From assembly GCF_009928685.1 (NCBI RefSeq), contig NZ_WWEO01000044.1, positions 837,685 through 901,684 of the forward strand: a stretch of DNA of 64,000 nt, written 5' to 3'. The DNA comes from Mucilaginibacter agri (GTDB lineage Bacteria; Bacteroidota; Bacteroidia; Sphingobacteriales; Sphingobacteriaceae). Shown here piece after piece: positions 35,387 to 44,914 of the stretch (position 1 is its first letter; every line of letters starts with the position of its first letter). The notes beneath the pieces were generated by a model, which was given only the letters and a program-made list of their open reading frames with translations, was not told the origin of the DNA and did no database searches. The position numbers and the translations under genes are program-made.

Positions 35387-36910
35387 ATGAATAAAGATCA
35401 AAATCAATCGATATACGATGTAATTATCTCCGGAGCAGGGCCAGTAGGCTTGTTCCTCGCAGGCGAACTGGCACTGGCCAAATGTTCTGTACTGATACTC
35501 GAAAAGGCAGAAGACCCAAACTCGCCATTAAAGCAACTGCCTTTCGGGGTACGGGGTCTTTCGGCACCAAGTATTGAGACACTTGACCGCCGCGGCCTGC
35601 TTAGCGAATTGGAGCTACATAAACGCCTCAAAAATCCCCATCAAAACTCTGGGCAAGGGGCCCGCCGCCAGGTGGGACATTTTGCAGGCATTCCGTTTCA
35701 CGAAGGCGACATCGACACCTCGCAATGGATCTATCGCTTGCCGAACTCAACCGCAACCAGTTTAATGTCTGAAATACAAGAGCTTGAAATTATCCTGACT
35801 CGCCGTGCCGAATCTTTGGGTGTAGAAATTAAACGCGGCTTAGCCATTACAGGGTTTGATCAAACAGAGAACAATGTAACTGTTCAGTCAGGCGACCGAT
35901 CTTTTCAAAGCAAATGGCTGGTAGGCTGCGATGGCAGCCGAAGTGTTGTGCGCAAGCTGGCCGGGTTTGAGTTTGCAGGCACCGAACCGGAGTTTACCGG
36001 TTACACTACTAAGATCGATATTGCCGACCCGGAGAAACTTAAATCGGGCAGAAATATAACGCCGGCCGGCATGTACCTGCAATCGCAACCTGGATATGTA
36101 ATTATTCAGGATTTCGACGGTGGGGCATTTCATGGCTCGGAAGAGCCTGTCACACTGGAACACGTGCAGGAAGTACTGCGCCGCGTTTCCAACACCGACG
36201 TTACGGTAACGGCACTCCATGCCGCAACCACCTGGACCGACCGCGCCCGGCAAGCCACCACCTACCGCAAAGGAAGGGTACTATTAGCCGGCGACGCCGC
36301 CCACATCCATGCGCCGTTGGGCGGCCAGGGGCTTAATCTTGGCCTCGGCGATGCCATGAACCTGGGCTGGAAACTCGCGGCAACTATCCGCAATAAAGCC
36401 TCGGAAGGCTTGCTGGATAGCTACTATGCCGAACGATACCCAATTGGCGTGCAGGTACTGGATTGGTCGCGCGCGCAGGTTGCCATTATGAGACCAGACC
36501 CCGATGCCCGGGCACTTAACGCAATTGTGCGCGACTTGATGAATACACGCGATGGCGCCACCTATTTTGCCAGCCGTGTATGGGGTATTAATACGCACTA
36601 CAAGCTCGACGGGCACCACCCTTTAACAGGCCGAAGCGTTCCTAACTTTGAGATGGAAAATGGTGTTACAATTGGCCAATTGATGCGCGATGGCAAGGCA
36701 ATACTTCTTGATTTTGATTCGAATGCACACTTAAAAGATTTAGCTAATGAGTACATTGATCAACTAAAATATGTTTCGGGCCGCGCAGCAGAACAGTTTG
36801 GGTTAAGCGCCTTATTGATACGCCCCGACGGATTTATTGCCTGGGCATCTGATAGCGAAACCGATGAAGATGCTATCAGAAGGGCCATAGAGCTTTGGTT
36901 TGCCGCATAG
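35387..36910 (+). CDS. class A flavin monooxygenase (aromatic or rifampicin hydroxylase type)
   Basis: 507 residues from ATG 35387. FAD motifs: YDVIISGAGPVGLFLAGELA near the start, VGCDGSRSVVRKLAG near 180 and GDAAHIHAPLGGQGLNLGLG near 300. A C-terminal thioredoxin-like domain is present (LKYVSGRAAEQFGLSALLIR, DGFIAWASD). The layout is that of phenol-2-hydroxylase and rifampicin monooxygenase relatives; substrate cannot be set from sequence. It may be cotranscribed with the AraC-type gene before it and is convergent with the next regulator. Confidence 0.88.
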   Translation: MNKDQNQSIYDVIISGAGPVGLFLAGELALAKCSVLILEKAEDPNSPLKQLPFGVRGLSAPSIETLDRRGLLSELELHKRLKNPHQNSGQGARRQVGHFAGIPFHEGDIDTSQWIYRLPNSTATSLMSEIQELEIILTRRAESLGVEIKRGLAITGFDQTENNVTVQSGDRSFQSKWLVGCDGSRSVVRKLAGFEFAGTEPEFTGYTTKIDIADPEKLKSGRNITPAGMYLQSQPGYVIIQDFDGGAFHGSEEPVTLEHVQEVLRRVSNTDVTVTALHAATTWTDRARQATTYRKGRVLLAGDAAHIHAPLGGQGLNLGLGDAMNLGWKLAATIRNKASEGLLDSYYAERYPIGVQVLDWSRAQVAIMRPDPDARALNAIVRDLMNTRDGATYFASRVWGINTHYKLDGHHPLTGRSVPNFEMENGVTIGQLMRDGKAILLDFDSNAHLKDLANEYIDQLKYVSGRAAEQFGLSALLIRPDGFIAWASDSETDEDAIRRAIELWFAA

Positions 36911-36916
36911 CATGGC

Positions 36917-37822
36917 TTAATTAAAGGTTTGCCGAAACTCCAGCGGGGAAATATTCACTTTCTTTTTAAATAGTTTATTGAACGATTGCGGATGCTCAAA
37001 ACCCAGCTGATAGGCAATTTCGGCCACGGAAAAGTTGGTTACAGAAAGGTATTCTTTTGCCCTTTCAATCAACTTTTCCTGAATATGTTGCTGAGCACTT
37101 TGCCCGGTAAGGGAGCGTAACAAATCGCTTAAATAATGCGGCGATAAATTGAGTTGCTGAGCCAAAGCGTCTACCGTGGGAAGCCCGCTCTGCAAACCAT
37201 TGCTATTTTCAAAATATTCGTTCAATAAGGTCTCCGTTCTGGTCAAAATGTCGTGGTTTACTGCTTTGCGGGTAATAAACTGTCTTTCGTAAAACCGGTT
37301 ACTGTAGTTTAGTAAAAGATCAATCTGCGACAGGATAATATCTTGGGTGTGCTTGTCTATATGCTGATACTCCTCTTCAATTTTCTGAAAAATCTCTACA
37401 ATATTTCTCTCTTCCTTTTCCGAAAGATGCAATGCCTCATTAACCTTGTATGAAAAGAAACCACAATTTTTGATAGTGGAGGCGAGCGGGTGTTTGTACA
37501 AAAAATCGGGGTGGATAAACAACGCATACCCCGACGCTGGTTTAAGTATCTCGGTTTGAGAAGCGTCGAGCGACATAACCTGCTTAGGAGCAACAAAGGT
37601 CATTACCCCTTTGTCATAATCATAGTATTGCTGTCCGTATTTCGTTTTTCCTGCGATATTCTTTTTCAGAGATATACAATAGAAATTTACAGAGAACTGC
37701 TCCCAGATTGCACTATCAACGAAACGCATATCCGCAACGCGAACAACACTTACCAAGGGGTGTAGGGGTTCGGGCAAGGACACTAATCGATGTTTTTCGG
37801 ATATGGAGTTTATAACGTACAT
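36917..37822 (-). CDS. AraC-family transcriptional regulator
   Basis: 301 residues with an N-terminal cupin-like part (YYDYDKGVMTFVAPKQVM, GYALFIHPDFLY) and C-terminal tandem helix-turn-helix (VDALAQQLNLSPHYLSDLLR, and VAEIAYQLGFEHPQSFNKLF). It lies 62 bases after the SDR gene on the same strand, a pairing common in Bacteroidota. Probably regulates that SDR. Confidence 0.92.
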   Translation of the reverse strand: MYVINSISEKHRLVSLPEPLHPLVSVVRVADMRFVDSAIWEQFSVNFYCISLKKNIAGKTKYGQQYYDYDKGVMTFVAPKQVMSLDASQTEILKPASGYALFIHPDFLYKHPLASTIKNCGFFSYKVNEALHLSEKEERNIVEIFQKIEEEYQHIDKHTQDIILSQIDLLLNYSNRFYERQFITRKAVNHDILTRTETLLNEYFENSNGLQSGLPTVDALAQQLNLSPHYLSDLLRSLTGQSAQQHIQEKLIERAKEYLSVTNFSVAEIAYQLGFEHPQSFNKLFKKKVNISPLEFRQTFN

Positions 37823-37884
37823 ATTTATCTGCTTTTACAAATTTACACAGGCAAAGTCTTTTTACGGCTTTGCCTGCTTTTTAA

Positions 37885-38688
37885 TTATCCGAGAATCTGT
37901 TTTCTGATCTCTTTTCTAGATTCTTCACTACCAATTTCCACCCGTCGGGCATACATGGCCTTTGCATCTTCGCCAGCGACATACCTAATCTGGTCTTTAC
38001 CATCTGTGGCCGCTTCGTAAACTACGCCGGCTATTTTTTCGGCGGTTGAGGCATTTTGCATCATGGCATCCGTAAGGGCAAATAATTTGTCCTCTAATTC
38101 TTTGTAGGCAGGATGTGTGCTTCGATCGAGTGATCTATCTAAAAAATCTGTTGCAATACCACCGGGGGCAACTGTTTTAATGCCGATATTGTGTAAACCC
38201 AATTCGAACGACATACTTTCCGACCATCCTTCTACCCCAAATTTAGTAGCGTGATAAAGCGAATGTAACGGAAAACCCAAGAACCCTCCCATAGAGGTTG
38301 TGCTTATAAACACCCCGCTTTTCTTTTCTCTAAAATGAGGGATAAACGCATGCGTAACCCTTATAACACCCAAAAGATTAGTGTTTATCTGTCGCAACAT
38401 CTGCTCATCGGTCAATGCTTCCATTGCTCCCATCAACCCGTACCCTGCGTTGTTAAACACAACATCGATAGCATGTAAAGAAATAGCTTTTGCTACGGTG
38501 GATTTAATTTGCTCCAGGTTAGTAACATCTAAGGGTAATAGCGTTACGTTTTTCAGTTGGTTTAACTCTGTTTCTTTTTCGGGGCTACGCATGGTGGCAA
38601 TAACATTCCACCCCTTTGATTGAAATAGTTTGGCGGTTGCTTTTCCTAATCCTGTTGACGCTCCGGTTATAAATATTGTCTTTTGCAT
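37885..38688 (-). CDS. short-chain dehydrogenase/reductase
   Basis: 267 residues from ATG 38688; a GTG at 38709 would add seven unlikely residues. Classical SDR: TGASTGLG near 8-15, NNAGYGLMG near 83, YHATKFGVEG near 147. ATMRSPEKE after the first strand suggests NADP. Substrate unknown. Precedes an AraC gene. Confidence 0.9.
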   Translation of the reverse strand: MQKTIFITGASTGLGKATAKLFQSKGWNVIATMRSPEKETELNQLKNVTLLPLDVTNLEQIKSTVAKAISLHAIDVVFNNAGYGLMGAMEALTDEQMLRQINTNLLGVIRVTHAFIPHFREKKSGVFISTTSMGGFLGFPLHSLYHATKFGVEGWSESMSFELGLHNIGIKTVAPGGIATDFLDRSLDRSTHPAYKELEDKLFALTDAMMQNASTAEKIAGVVYEAATDGKDQIRYVAGEDAKAMYARRVEIGSEESRKEIRKQILG

Positions 38689-38805
38689 TTTTCTATTGTT
38701 AAAATTCACAATGCAAAAATCCAGCTAATGCAGCTACCCGGTGTTTCCATATTGGGGATAGTTGTATCCAAATTGCAGGTATTTGCTCAACGTAAGCGCC
38801 CCACA

Positions 38806-38842
38806 TAAAAAAAGCAGTCACTTAAATAAGATGACTGCTTTG
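38806..38842 (-). terminator. terminator of the NHL-repeat lipoprotein gene
   Basis: AAAGCAGTCA pairs with TGACTGCTTT around an 11-base loop, with an A run on plus that becomes a T run on minus. Confidence 0.75.
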
Positions 38843-38864
38843 CTTATGTCAATGTCTTTAGTTT

Positions 38865-39914
38865 CTACTTCAGCAATACTTCCCTTACCAAATTTCTATC
38901 GGTAAAATAGAGTATGCTTTCATCTTTCGACAATGCAAGTTGTGTTGGCCTTACATCTGCGTAAACGCCAACGCCATCTCCCGCATCAAACGGTTTACTG
39001 GGGCCACTGATGTATTGCAGTTTGCCGTCAACAATTCTTTTCAGAGCTGCATCATCGATGATATACAGGGTACGGCCGTTTTTTGTACCAACTATAGAAT
39101 GGATATAATCGAATTTAAGATCTCTGAAAATCCGTGTAAATACGCCCGAAGGTGTTAGTTTATAAATAGACCTGTAGTTTAAAACAATGTATTTAACACC
39201 ATTATAACCGAGATAAAACTCCATAATTGTCGGGTCGTTGCTAAACATAGGGTCTTTATACACCGAGTCTTGGGGTATTGTAATTCCTCCTGTGCCCAGG
39301 TAACCCTGCGGACTAACTTCAAATTTTTGGAGCGCACTGGTGCCCGTTCTGGCATCTATCCCACTAATATATACATTACCGTTAACGCCGTCTGTTTCCA
39401 GGTCGTAATAGATAAATGATCTGCCATTAGGGTCATAGCTGGGGCCGCCCGGCGCAAATGGCGGGGTAAGTACCTGCCCACCCGGTTTAATTATCCACAT
39501 ATTATTTCTGGCAACTACAAAGGGTGAATTCTGCGTCAGAATATTGATAGTGCCATTTTTTTGAACCCTTACTCTCATGGGGTTGCTCAATACGTCTCCG
39601 TCGGGCGCGTTGGGAATAGCTAATGTAGTAACCACGCCACCCGGTGTAATCCGGTATATCTTACTAGCATTCTGTTCGGCAACGTAAATGTTCCCATCAT
39701 CAGCTACGTCAATCCCGTTGGGGTAATCAAATTTTTCACCCGTTTTACCGGCAATGGTTTTAATAGTTAGGGGCAGATTGGCGGCATTAGTGGCAAGCTG
39801 CATACCAGAAGTGGCTTCCACCTCATCAGCGGGCTTAGCAGCTGTCACTACATCTTTCTTGCAGCCAGCCACGCTAAGAGCCAGCAGCGCAAATAGTAAA
39901 ATTTTAGTTTTCAT
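38865..39914 (-). CDS. NHL-repeat lipoprotein
   Basis: 349 residues. Signal and lipobox are LLALSVAGCKKD. Beta-propeller blades follow, for instance YPNGIDVADDGNIYVAEQNA, SKIYRITPGGVVTTL and GTKNGRTLYIIDD. Such proteins bind sugars or protein partners at the envelope; no catalytic site seen. It resembles the frameshifted gene at 44915-45990 in lipobox and repeat type. Stands alone. Confidence 0.82.
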   Translation of the reverse strand: MKTKILLFALLALSVAGCKKDVVTAAKPADEVEATSGMQLATNAANLPLTIKTIAGKTGEKFDYPNGIDVADDGNIYVAEQNASKIYRITPGGVVTTLAIPNAPDGDVLSNPMRVRVQKNGTINILTQNSPFVVARNNMWIIKPGGQVLTPPFAPGGPSYDPNGRSFIYYDLETDGVNGNVYISGIDARTGTSALQKFEVSPQGYLGTGGITIPQDSVYKDPMFSNDPTIMEFYLGYNGVKYIVLNYRSIYKLTPSGVFTRIFRDLKFDYIHSIVGTKNGRTLYIIDDAALKRIVDGKLQYISGPSKPFDAGDGVGVYADVRPTQLALSKDESILYFTDRNLVREVLLK

Positions 39915-40229
39915 AAAGTTGCTTAATTGGTTTACACAGTAATGCGTAGGTATAGCAAAGAAGGGTCAGCTTTGCAGGAGGAGCTAAGTCTTATAAGTGG
40001 TAATCAAAGCTAGCTAAGATGCCTTGGATTAATAACTCAGCATACTATATGTGCTGAAAATGAGAAATAGTGTGTAAATATTAAAAACGATAGTGCCTCT
40101 TAAATCTAATAGGCAAGCATTGTTAAAATAAAGTTGAGCTATACAAGCAAGCAATTTGAGCCGTAGAGAAAATCGCATAGAGCGAACAAGCTCCATCTTT
40201 GTATTGTTTAATTTATAAAACAACTACAA
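39915..40229. other. divergent intergenic region
   Basis: 315 bases between divergent genes, AT-rich, presumably holding two promoters. No repeat, RNA gene or exact TAnnTTTG box was identified. Confidence 0.35.
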
Positions 40230-41201
40230 ATGACAACGATACCAAAAATAACACTAGGCCAAAATGGGCCGCTTGTTTCAAAACTCGGCTTAGGCTGCAT
40301 GCGCATGTCATCCGTTTGGGGTGGGCCGGTAAATGATGAAGCCGAAAGCATTGCCACCATCCAAATGGCATTAGATAATGGCATTAACTTTTTGAACACC
40401 GGCGACTTCTATGGGGCCGGCCATAACGAACTATTGGTAGGAAAAGCTGTTAAAGGCCGCCGCGATGATGCCTTTATCAGCGTAAAATTCGGTGCTATCT
40501 TCCACAATGGCCAATGGCTTGGGCTAGATCTTCGCCCAATGGCAATCAAAAACTTTATCAACTATTCACTGGTGCGTTTGGGTATTGAGACTATCGACCT
40601 TTATCAGCCCTGCCGAATGGACAATAGTGTGCCCATAGAAGATATCATCGGCACTGTAGCCGACCTGATAAAAGAGGGCAAAGTTCGTCACCTGGGCGTT
40701 TCTGAAATAACTGCAGATCAGTTACGCAAGGCTAATAGTGTTTATCCCGTGTCTGCATTAGAGATTGGTTATTCGCTGGCCGATCGCCAGATAGAAAGCC
40801 AACTGCTGCCTACTGCCAAAGAATTAGGTATTAGCGTAGTGGCTTTTGCCAATACTGCCGAAGGCTTGCTTACCGGAGACATGAAAGCACCTCTCCCTGC
40901 TAACGATTACCACACGCATTTTTCACGTTTTCAAGGCGAAAACCTGGTGAAGAATTTGGAGAAAGTAGAAGTACTAAAACAAATGGCTAAAGATAAAGGC
41001 GCCACACCAACACAGTTAGCTATTGCCTGGGTAAACGCACAAGGCGACCATATTATGCCTTTAGTGAGCATGAGCCGCAGGACACGTTTACCGGAGAATA
41101 CTGAAGCCATGGGAATCACATTCACTCCGGAGGAAATCAATACGCTTAATACCGAATTTGCTCCCGGCGCAATTGTGGGTAGCACTTACTTGCAGCGATA
41201 G
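40230..41201 (+). CDS. aldo/keto reductase with a substituted active-site His
   Basis: 323 residues of a TIM-barrel AKR. The catalytic Asp and Tyr are in NTGDFYGAGHNE and the Lys in FISVKFG. In the usual fourth position (LYYxHRVDP) this protein has LYQPCRMDN, so Cys replaces the His. The NADPH-binding end carries SMSRRTRLPENTEAM. Some oxidoreductases of this branch lack that His, so it need not be dead. An AraC gene follows after 30 bases. Confidence 0.87.
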   Translation: MTTIPKITLGQNGPLVSKLGLGCMRMSSVWGGPVNDEAESIATIQMALDNGINFLNTGDFYGAGHNELLVGKAVKGRRDDAFISVKFGAIFHNGQWLGLDLRPMAIKNFINYSLVRLGIETIDLYQPCRMDNSVPIEDIIGTVADLIKEGKVRHLGVSEITADQLRKANSVYPVSALEIGYSLADRQIESQLLPTAKELGISVVAFANTAEGLLTGDMKAPLPANDYHTHFSRFQGENLVKNLEKVEVLKQMAKDKGATPTQLAIAWVNAQGDHIMPLVSMSRRTRLPENTEAMGITFTPEEINTLNTEFAPGAIVGSTYLQR

Positions 41202-41231
41202 TGAGCCCTTGTTGTTTTCTATATTTACATC

Positions 41232-42050
41232 ATGATCAATCCAAAAGAAATAATCCCGGGGGTGCTTTTTTACTCTTACCTCTCCACCAGGAGAAAAGAT
41301 AAAGTTGGCTTCTTAAATCACAACACATTGGTTTTACTGGTTTCGGGACATTTTACTTTGGAAACGGCTGCGCAGAAAATTACGATGCGGAGGGGCGAAA
41401 TGTTGCTGATCGGCAAAAACCAGCTGGCCCAAATTACCAAAACCCCACTGCCCGACGAAGATTATGAAACGATAGTTATCTCCTTACAGGAAGAACTGCT
41501 TAGAAAGATAGCCCTCGAAGAACAAATAGAAATTACAGATAAATACGTTGGCCCGCCTAATATCCACATCCCTGCAAACGAGTTTTTGCAGGGATATTTT
41601 CAGTCTGTTATGCCTTATGTGCGTACCGCTTCCGAGAATATTTCGGCCGATATGGGCATGTTGAAAATAAAGGAAGGTGTAAAATTATTGCTGCATGCCA
41701 TGCCCTGGCTCAAAAATGTTCTGTTCGACTTTTCGGAACCCCATAAAATCGACCTCGAGAAATTTATGCTGAGTAATTTTCATTTCAACTTCCCAATCGA
41801 AAAGTTTGCTCAACTTTCTGGCCGCAGCCTTGCCGGGTTTAAACGCGATTTTCAAAAAACATTCGGTATGCCGCCAAGGCACTGGCTGCAAGAGAAAAGA
41901 TTAGATGAAGCATGGCACCTCATTGAGCATAAGCAAATGAAACCATCTGCCATTTATCTCGACTTAGGTTTCGAAAGCCTGTCACATTTTTCGCATTCGT
42001 TTAAAAAGAAATTTGGCAAGGCACCCACTGAGTGGTTGTTACATAGTTGA
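41232..42050 (+). CDS. AraC-family transcriptional regulator
   Basis: 272 residues, 30 bases after the aldo/keto reductase gene on the same strand. N-terminal part NTLVLLVSGHFTLETAAQ is of the ExsA-like cupin type; the C-terminal domain has IEKFAQLSGRSLAGFKRDFQ and PSAIYLDLGFESLSHFSHSF. Probably regulates the reductase. Confidence 0.92.
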   Translation: MINPKEIIPGVLFYSYLSTRRKDKVGFLNHNTLVLLVSGHFTLETAAQKITMRRGEMLLIGKNQLAQITKTPLPDEDYETIVISLQEELLRKIALEEQIEITDKYVGPPNIHIPANEFLQGYFQSVMPYVRTASENISADMGMLKIKEGVKLLLHAMPWLKNVLFDFSEPHKIDLEKFMLSNFHFNFPIEKFAQLSGRSLAGFKRDFQKTFGMPPRHWLQEKRLDEAWHLIEHKQMKPSAIYLDLGFESLSHFSHSFKKKFGKAPTEWLLHS

Positions 42051-42205
42051 AGAAGTCTTCTTCAACTATCGATTAAATTCCAACGTTACTGCGCCAATTG
42101 GGTAACATTTTAATTGCAGTATAATTTGCCGGTGCAATTATCGTATTATTGATACAACGAAGTATTTCCCCCCGCACTTCGGCCACAATTACTTAATTTA
42201 ATATC

Positions 42206-43474
42206 ATGAAGAAATTTCAACCGACTTGGTCGCGACGGGAGTTTATTAGCGCTATAGCTATGGCTGGCGCGGGCAGTGCTGTAATGCTGAACCCACTGAC
42301 TGCATGGGCATTGCAGGAAATCGATCCTAAAGTGGCTGCTATTGTAGCAAAGACAATAGGTATTGACACGCACAATCATGTAGATATACCTTTGTTAACA
42401 GCAGAAGTTCCTGGTCCAAAAATCGATCTCGCTGGTGAAATGAAAAAGTCGGGTTTGTCGGCCATCTGTATGACATTTGCGCTCGATTACCAAAAGCTCA
42501 CAGAACCCGGACAGGCTTATGAGCGGTTTCTGAACGGATTGACCGCATACGATCAGCAATTAAAAAATAACGGTATAAAACGCTCTTTGAATCTGGCAGA
42601 TTTAACAGCTGCTCATAAAAAGCATCAGCCAACGGTTATCCAATCCGTAGAAGGCTGCCATTTTCTCGAAGGCCATTTGGACCGGGTTGGTGTAGCTTAT
42701 AGCAGAGGATTAAGACACCTTGGGTTGCTGCACGATAGTGACGCATCCGTACCCCTGGGCGACGTATATACCAACGCACCACAATGGGGTGGTTTAACCA
42801 AGTTTGGCGCCGAAGTTATTAATGAGTGTAACCGTTTGGGCATACTGGTGGACTTGGCGCACGCCAACATGGAAACTGTAACCGCAGCAATTAAAGTAGC
42901 TACTAAACCGGTAATGATCTCGCACACCGGCCTGGACACCCGGTTAGGCAATAACGCTTTTATGGCCAAAATGATGAGGCCGCGGCTCATCAGCAAAGAA
43001 CAGGCAAAAATTGTGGCAGATGCCGGTGGCATGATTGGCGTATGGACACACCTGGCCGACACACCATTAGAATATGCGCAAAACATCCGCGCCTTAGTAG
43101 ATGTAATTGGTATCGACCACGTAGGCATTGGTACGGATACCAAACTAACCCCGTCCTACGGTTCACGCGATGGTTTCGGACCAAAACCTGGCCAACAGGG
43201 TCCGCCTCCCGGTGGTAATATGGATGGTAAGCCAGATGGCCCTCCGGGCGGTCCGCCACCAGATGGCAAAGTTTCGGGCGGCCCTCCTCAAGGAGGTGGT
43301 CGTCCACGTGTTGGCGAGCGTACCAATGAAGCCTGGCAAGATCAGAAAGTTGGTTTTTATTATGCTGTTGTAGACGCGCTGCTAAAAACGGGCTTTACGG
43401 CCGACGAAATTGGCAAAATAGGCGGTGGTAACTTCTGCAGGGTATTTGATGCAGCGACAAAAGGGCATTCTTAA
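42206..43474 (+). CDS. M19-type membrane dipeptidase with a Pro/Gly-rich insert
   Basis: 422 residues. A twin-arginine signal (SRREFISAIAMAGAGSAVM) exports it folded. The M19 (renal dipeptidase-like) body has VEGCHFLEGHLDRVG, LVDLAHANMETV, ISHTGLDTRLG and GIDHVGIGTDT, hence a two-metal hydrolase of dipeptides. The first metal motif reads DTHNHVD, with His58 where family members usually have Asp (HND). Between about residues 322 and 370 sits a collagen-like stretch of Gly, Pro, Lys and Asp, absent from usual relatives. The gene stands alone. Confidence 0.85.
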   Translation: MKKFQPTWSRREFISAIAMAGAGSAVMLNPLTAWALQEIDPKVAAIVAKTIGIDTHNHVDIPLLTAEVPGPKIDLAGEMKKSGLSAICMTFALDYQKLTEPGQAYERFLNGLTAYDQQLKNNGIKRSLNLADLTAAHKKHQPTVIQSVEGCHFLEGHLDRVGVAYSRGLRHLGLLHDSDASVPLGDVYTNAPQWGGLTKFGAEVINECNRLGILVDLAHANMETVTAAIKVATKPVMISHTGLDTRLGNNAFMAKMMRPRLISKEQAKIVADAGGMIGVWTHLADTPLEYAQNIRALVDVIGIDHVGIGTDTKLTPSYGSRDGFGPKPGQQGPPPGGNMDGKPDGPPGGPPPDGKVSGGPPQGGGRPRVGERTNEAWQDQKVGFYYAVVDALLKTGFTADEIGKIGGGNFCRVFDAATKGHS

Positions 43475-43621
43475 GCTTTGGTTATTTCGCTGTTGAAATT
43501 CAGGATGTAGTTTAAAAATGGACATTACTTGTTCCAAATTTAAAACTGCAACCTCTAGGGCTGATTTTTCAAAATTTCTATTAAAAGAAAGCCTGATTTT
43601 TAGCGGAAATAATTAAACAAC

Positions 43622-44275
43622 GTGATCAAAAATTTATCGCTAATATTTACCGTCGTTGTAGCGCTGTGCCTCAGCGCCTGCAGCAGCCCAATGAAAATTG
43701 TTGCTTCCTGGATCAACACCGAGGAAATTAAACCCGAACCCTATAAAAGCGTTTTTATCATAGCCCTCACCGGAAATCTGGAGGCAAAACGAGCTATAGA
43801 AAATGACCTTGCAACCAATGCCGAAGCCCGAGGAATAAAAGCCTATAAGAGTATAGTAGTTTTCGGTCCGTTTTCGGGAAAGTCAAGTATCCCGTCTAAA
43901 GATATCATTTCGAAAAAAGTGGCTGAACTTGGCTGCGAAGCTATCTTCACCGTGGCCTTAGTAGATAAGGAAATAACCACAACTTATGTCCCATCCTCAA
44001 CTACCGTTGTTGGTGCACCCTATTACCCTACGTATCCTTACTACGGAAGCTTCGGAGGTTATTACGCCTATAGCGCAATTTATTATGACCCTGGCTATTA
44101 CTCTACGGATAAGAAGTATTCATTAGAAGCTAATGTATACGATGCGAAATCTGAAAAATTGATCATTTCTATCGAATCGAAAGCAGCAAATCCTTCGGGC
44201 ATTCAGAAATCGAGCAAACAGTACACCACTTTACTGGCCGATGAAATTTCAAGATTAAGGCCGCAAAGAAAATAG
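43622..44275 (+). CDS. lipoprotein, unknown
   Basis: 217 residues from GTG 43622. Signal peptide and lipobox are VVALCLSACSSP. The front half has an alpha/beta look (KSVFIIALTGNLEAKRAIEN, CEAIFTVALVD); then a Tyr/Gly/Pro-rich stretch (YYPTYPYYGSFGGYYAY) and a final EANVYDAKSEKLIISIESKA. This pattern recurs in Bacteroidota lipoproteins of unknown function. Its last 21 bases overlap the convergent GNAT gene. Confidence 0.72.
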   Translation: MIKNLSLIFTVVVALCLSACSSPMKIVASWINTEEIKPEPYKSVFIIALTGNLEAKRAIENDLATNAEARGIKAYKSIVVFGPFSGKSSIPSKDIISKKVAELGCEAIFTVALVDKEITTTYVPSSTTVVGAPYYPTYPYYGSFGGYYAYSAIYYDPGYYSTDKKYSLEANVYDAKSEKLIISIESKAANPSGIQKSSKQYTTLLADEISRLRPQRK

Positions 44276-44794
44276 TACTTCGATATCATTTTCAGAACGA
44301 TAGATGTATATGAGATGGCCGGCATCCTCTAATTTCTCAACAAATCCCAACCGTTTTAATACGTTTTTCGATTTGATGTTTCCTTTTTCAGCCACAGCGA
44401 TGATCTTTTGCAATCCTATAGTATCAAGGCCGAAATCAATGGCGAGCTTCAAGGCCCTAGTCATATACCCCTTTCCATAAAAGGCAGGTTTAAGCACGTA
44501 CCCAAGTTCGCCTGTATAGTTTGCAAAGCCGCGGTAATAGCCGCAAGTACCCACTAATTTAGAAGTCTGAGCATCTACAATTCCCCAATGGATGGTGTTG
44601 CCTTGCTGATAATCTTCATTTATCCTTTCCTGCATTTGTATAGCCTCTTCGGGCGAAGCAGCTGGTATGCCGTCATAAAAAGATATATCCATAATGTCGA
44701 CTGCGTCTTTGGCAGTTACGGAACGTAGTATAATATCTTCAGAAGTTAACACAGGAAAGTTTGGATATGGTGGATTTTTAAGCTTCATATTCAA
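44255..44794 (-). CDS. GNAT acetyltransferase, RimJ/RimL type
   Basis: 179 residues. The acetyl-CoA site reads GELGYVLKPAFYGKGYMTRA, and IGLQKIIAVAEKGNIKSKNV followed by LKRLGFVEK is the usual end of this family. It may acetylate an N-terminus or a small molecule. A second ATG at 44788 is equally possible. Convergent with the lipoprotein and overlapping its 3' end by 21 bases. Confidence 0.88.
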   Translation of the reverse strand: MNMKLKNPPYPNFPVLTSEDIILRSVTAKDAVDIMDISFYDGIPAASPEEAIQMQERINEDYQQGNTIHWGIVDAQTSKLVGTCGYYRGFANYTGELGYVLKPAFYGKGYMTRALKLAIDFGLDTIGLQKIIAVAEKGNIKSKNVLKRLGFVEKLEDAGHLIYIYRSENDIEVLFSLRP

Positions 44795-44914
44795 AGTTAA
44801 AAATACGGTCTAGTAATCGACCGGGCAAATCAGATCCTCAACTCAGATTACATCGAGTCTTACTTTCATTTCGGGCATTTGTTGTTATTTTAGTCCGATA
44901 TTGATTAACCCCTT

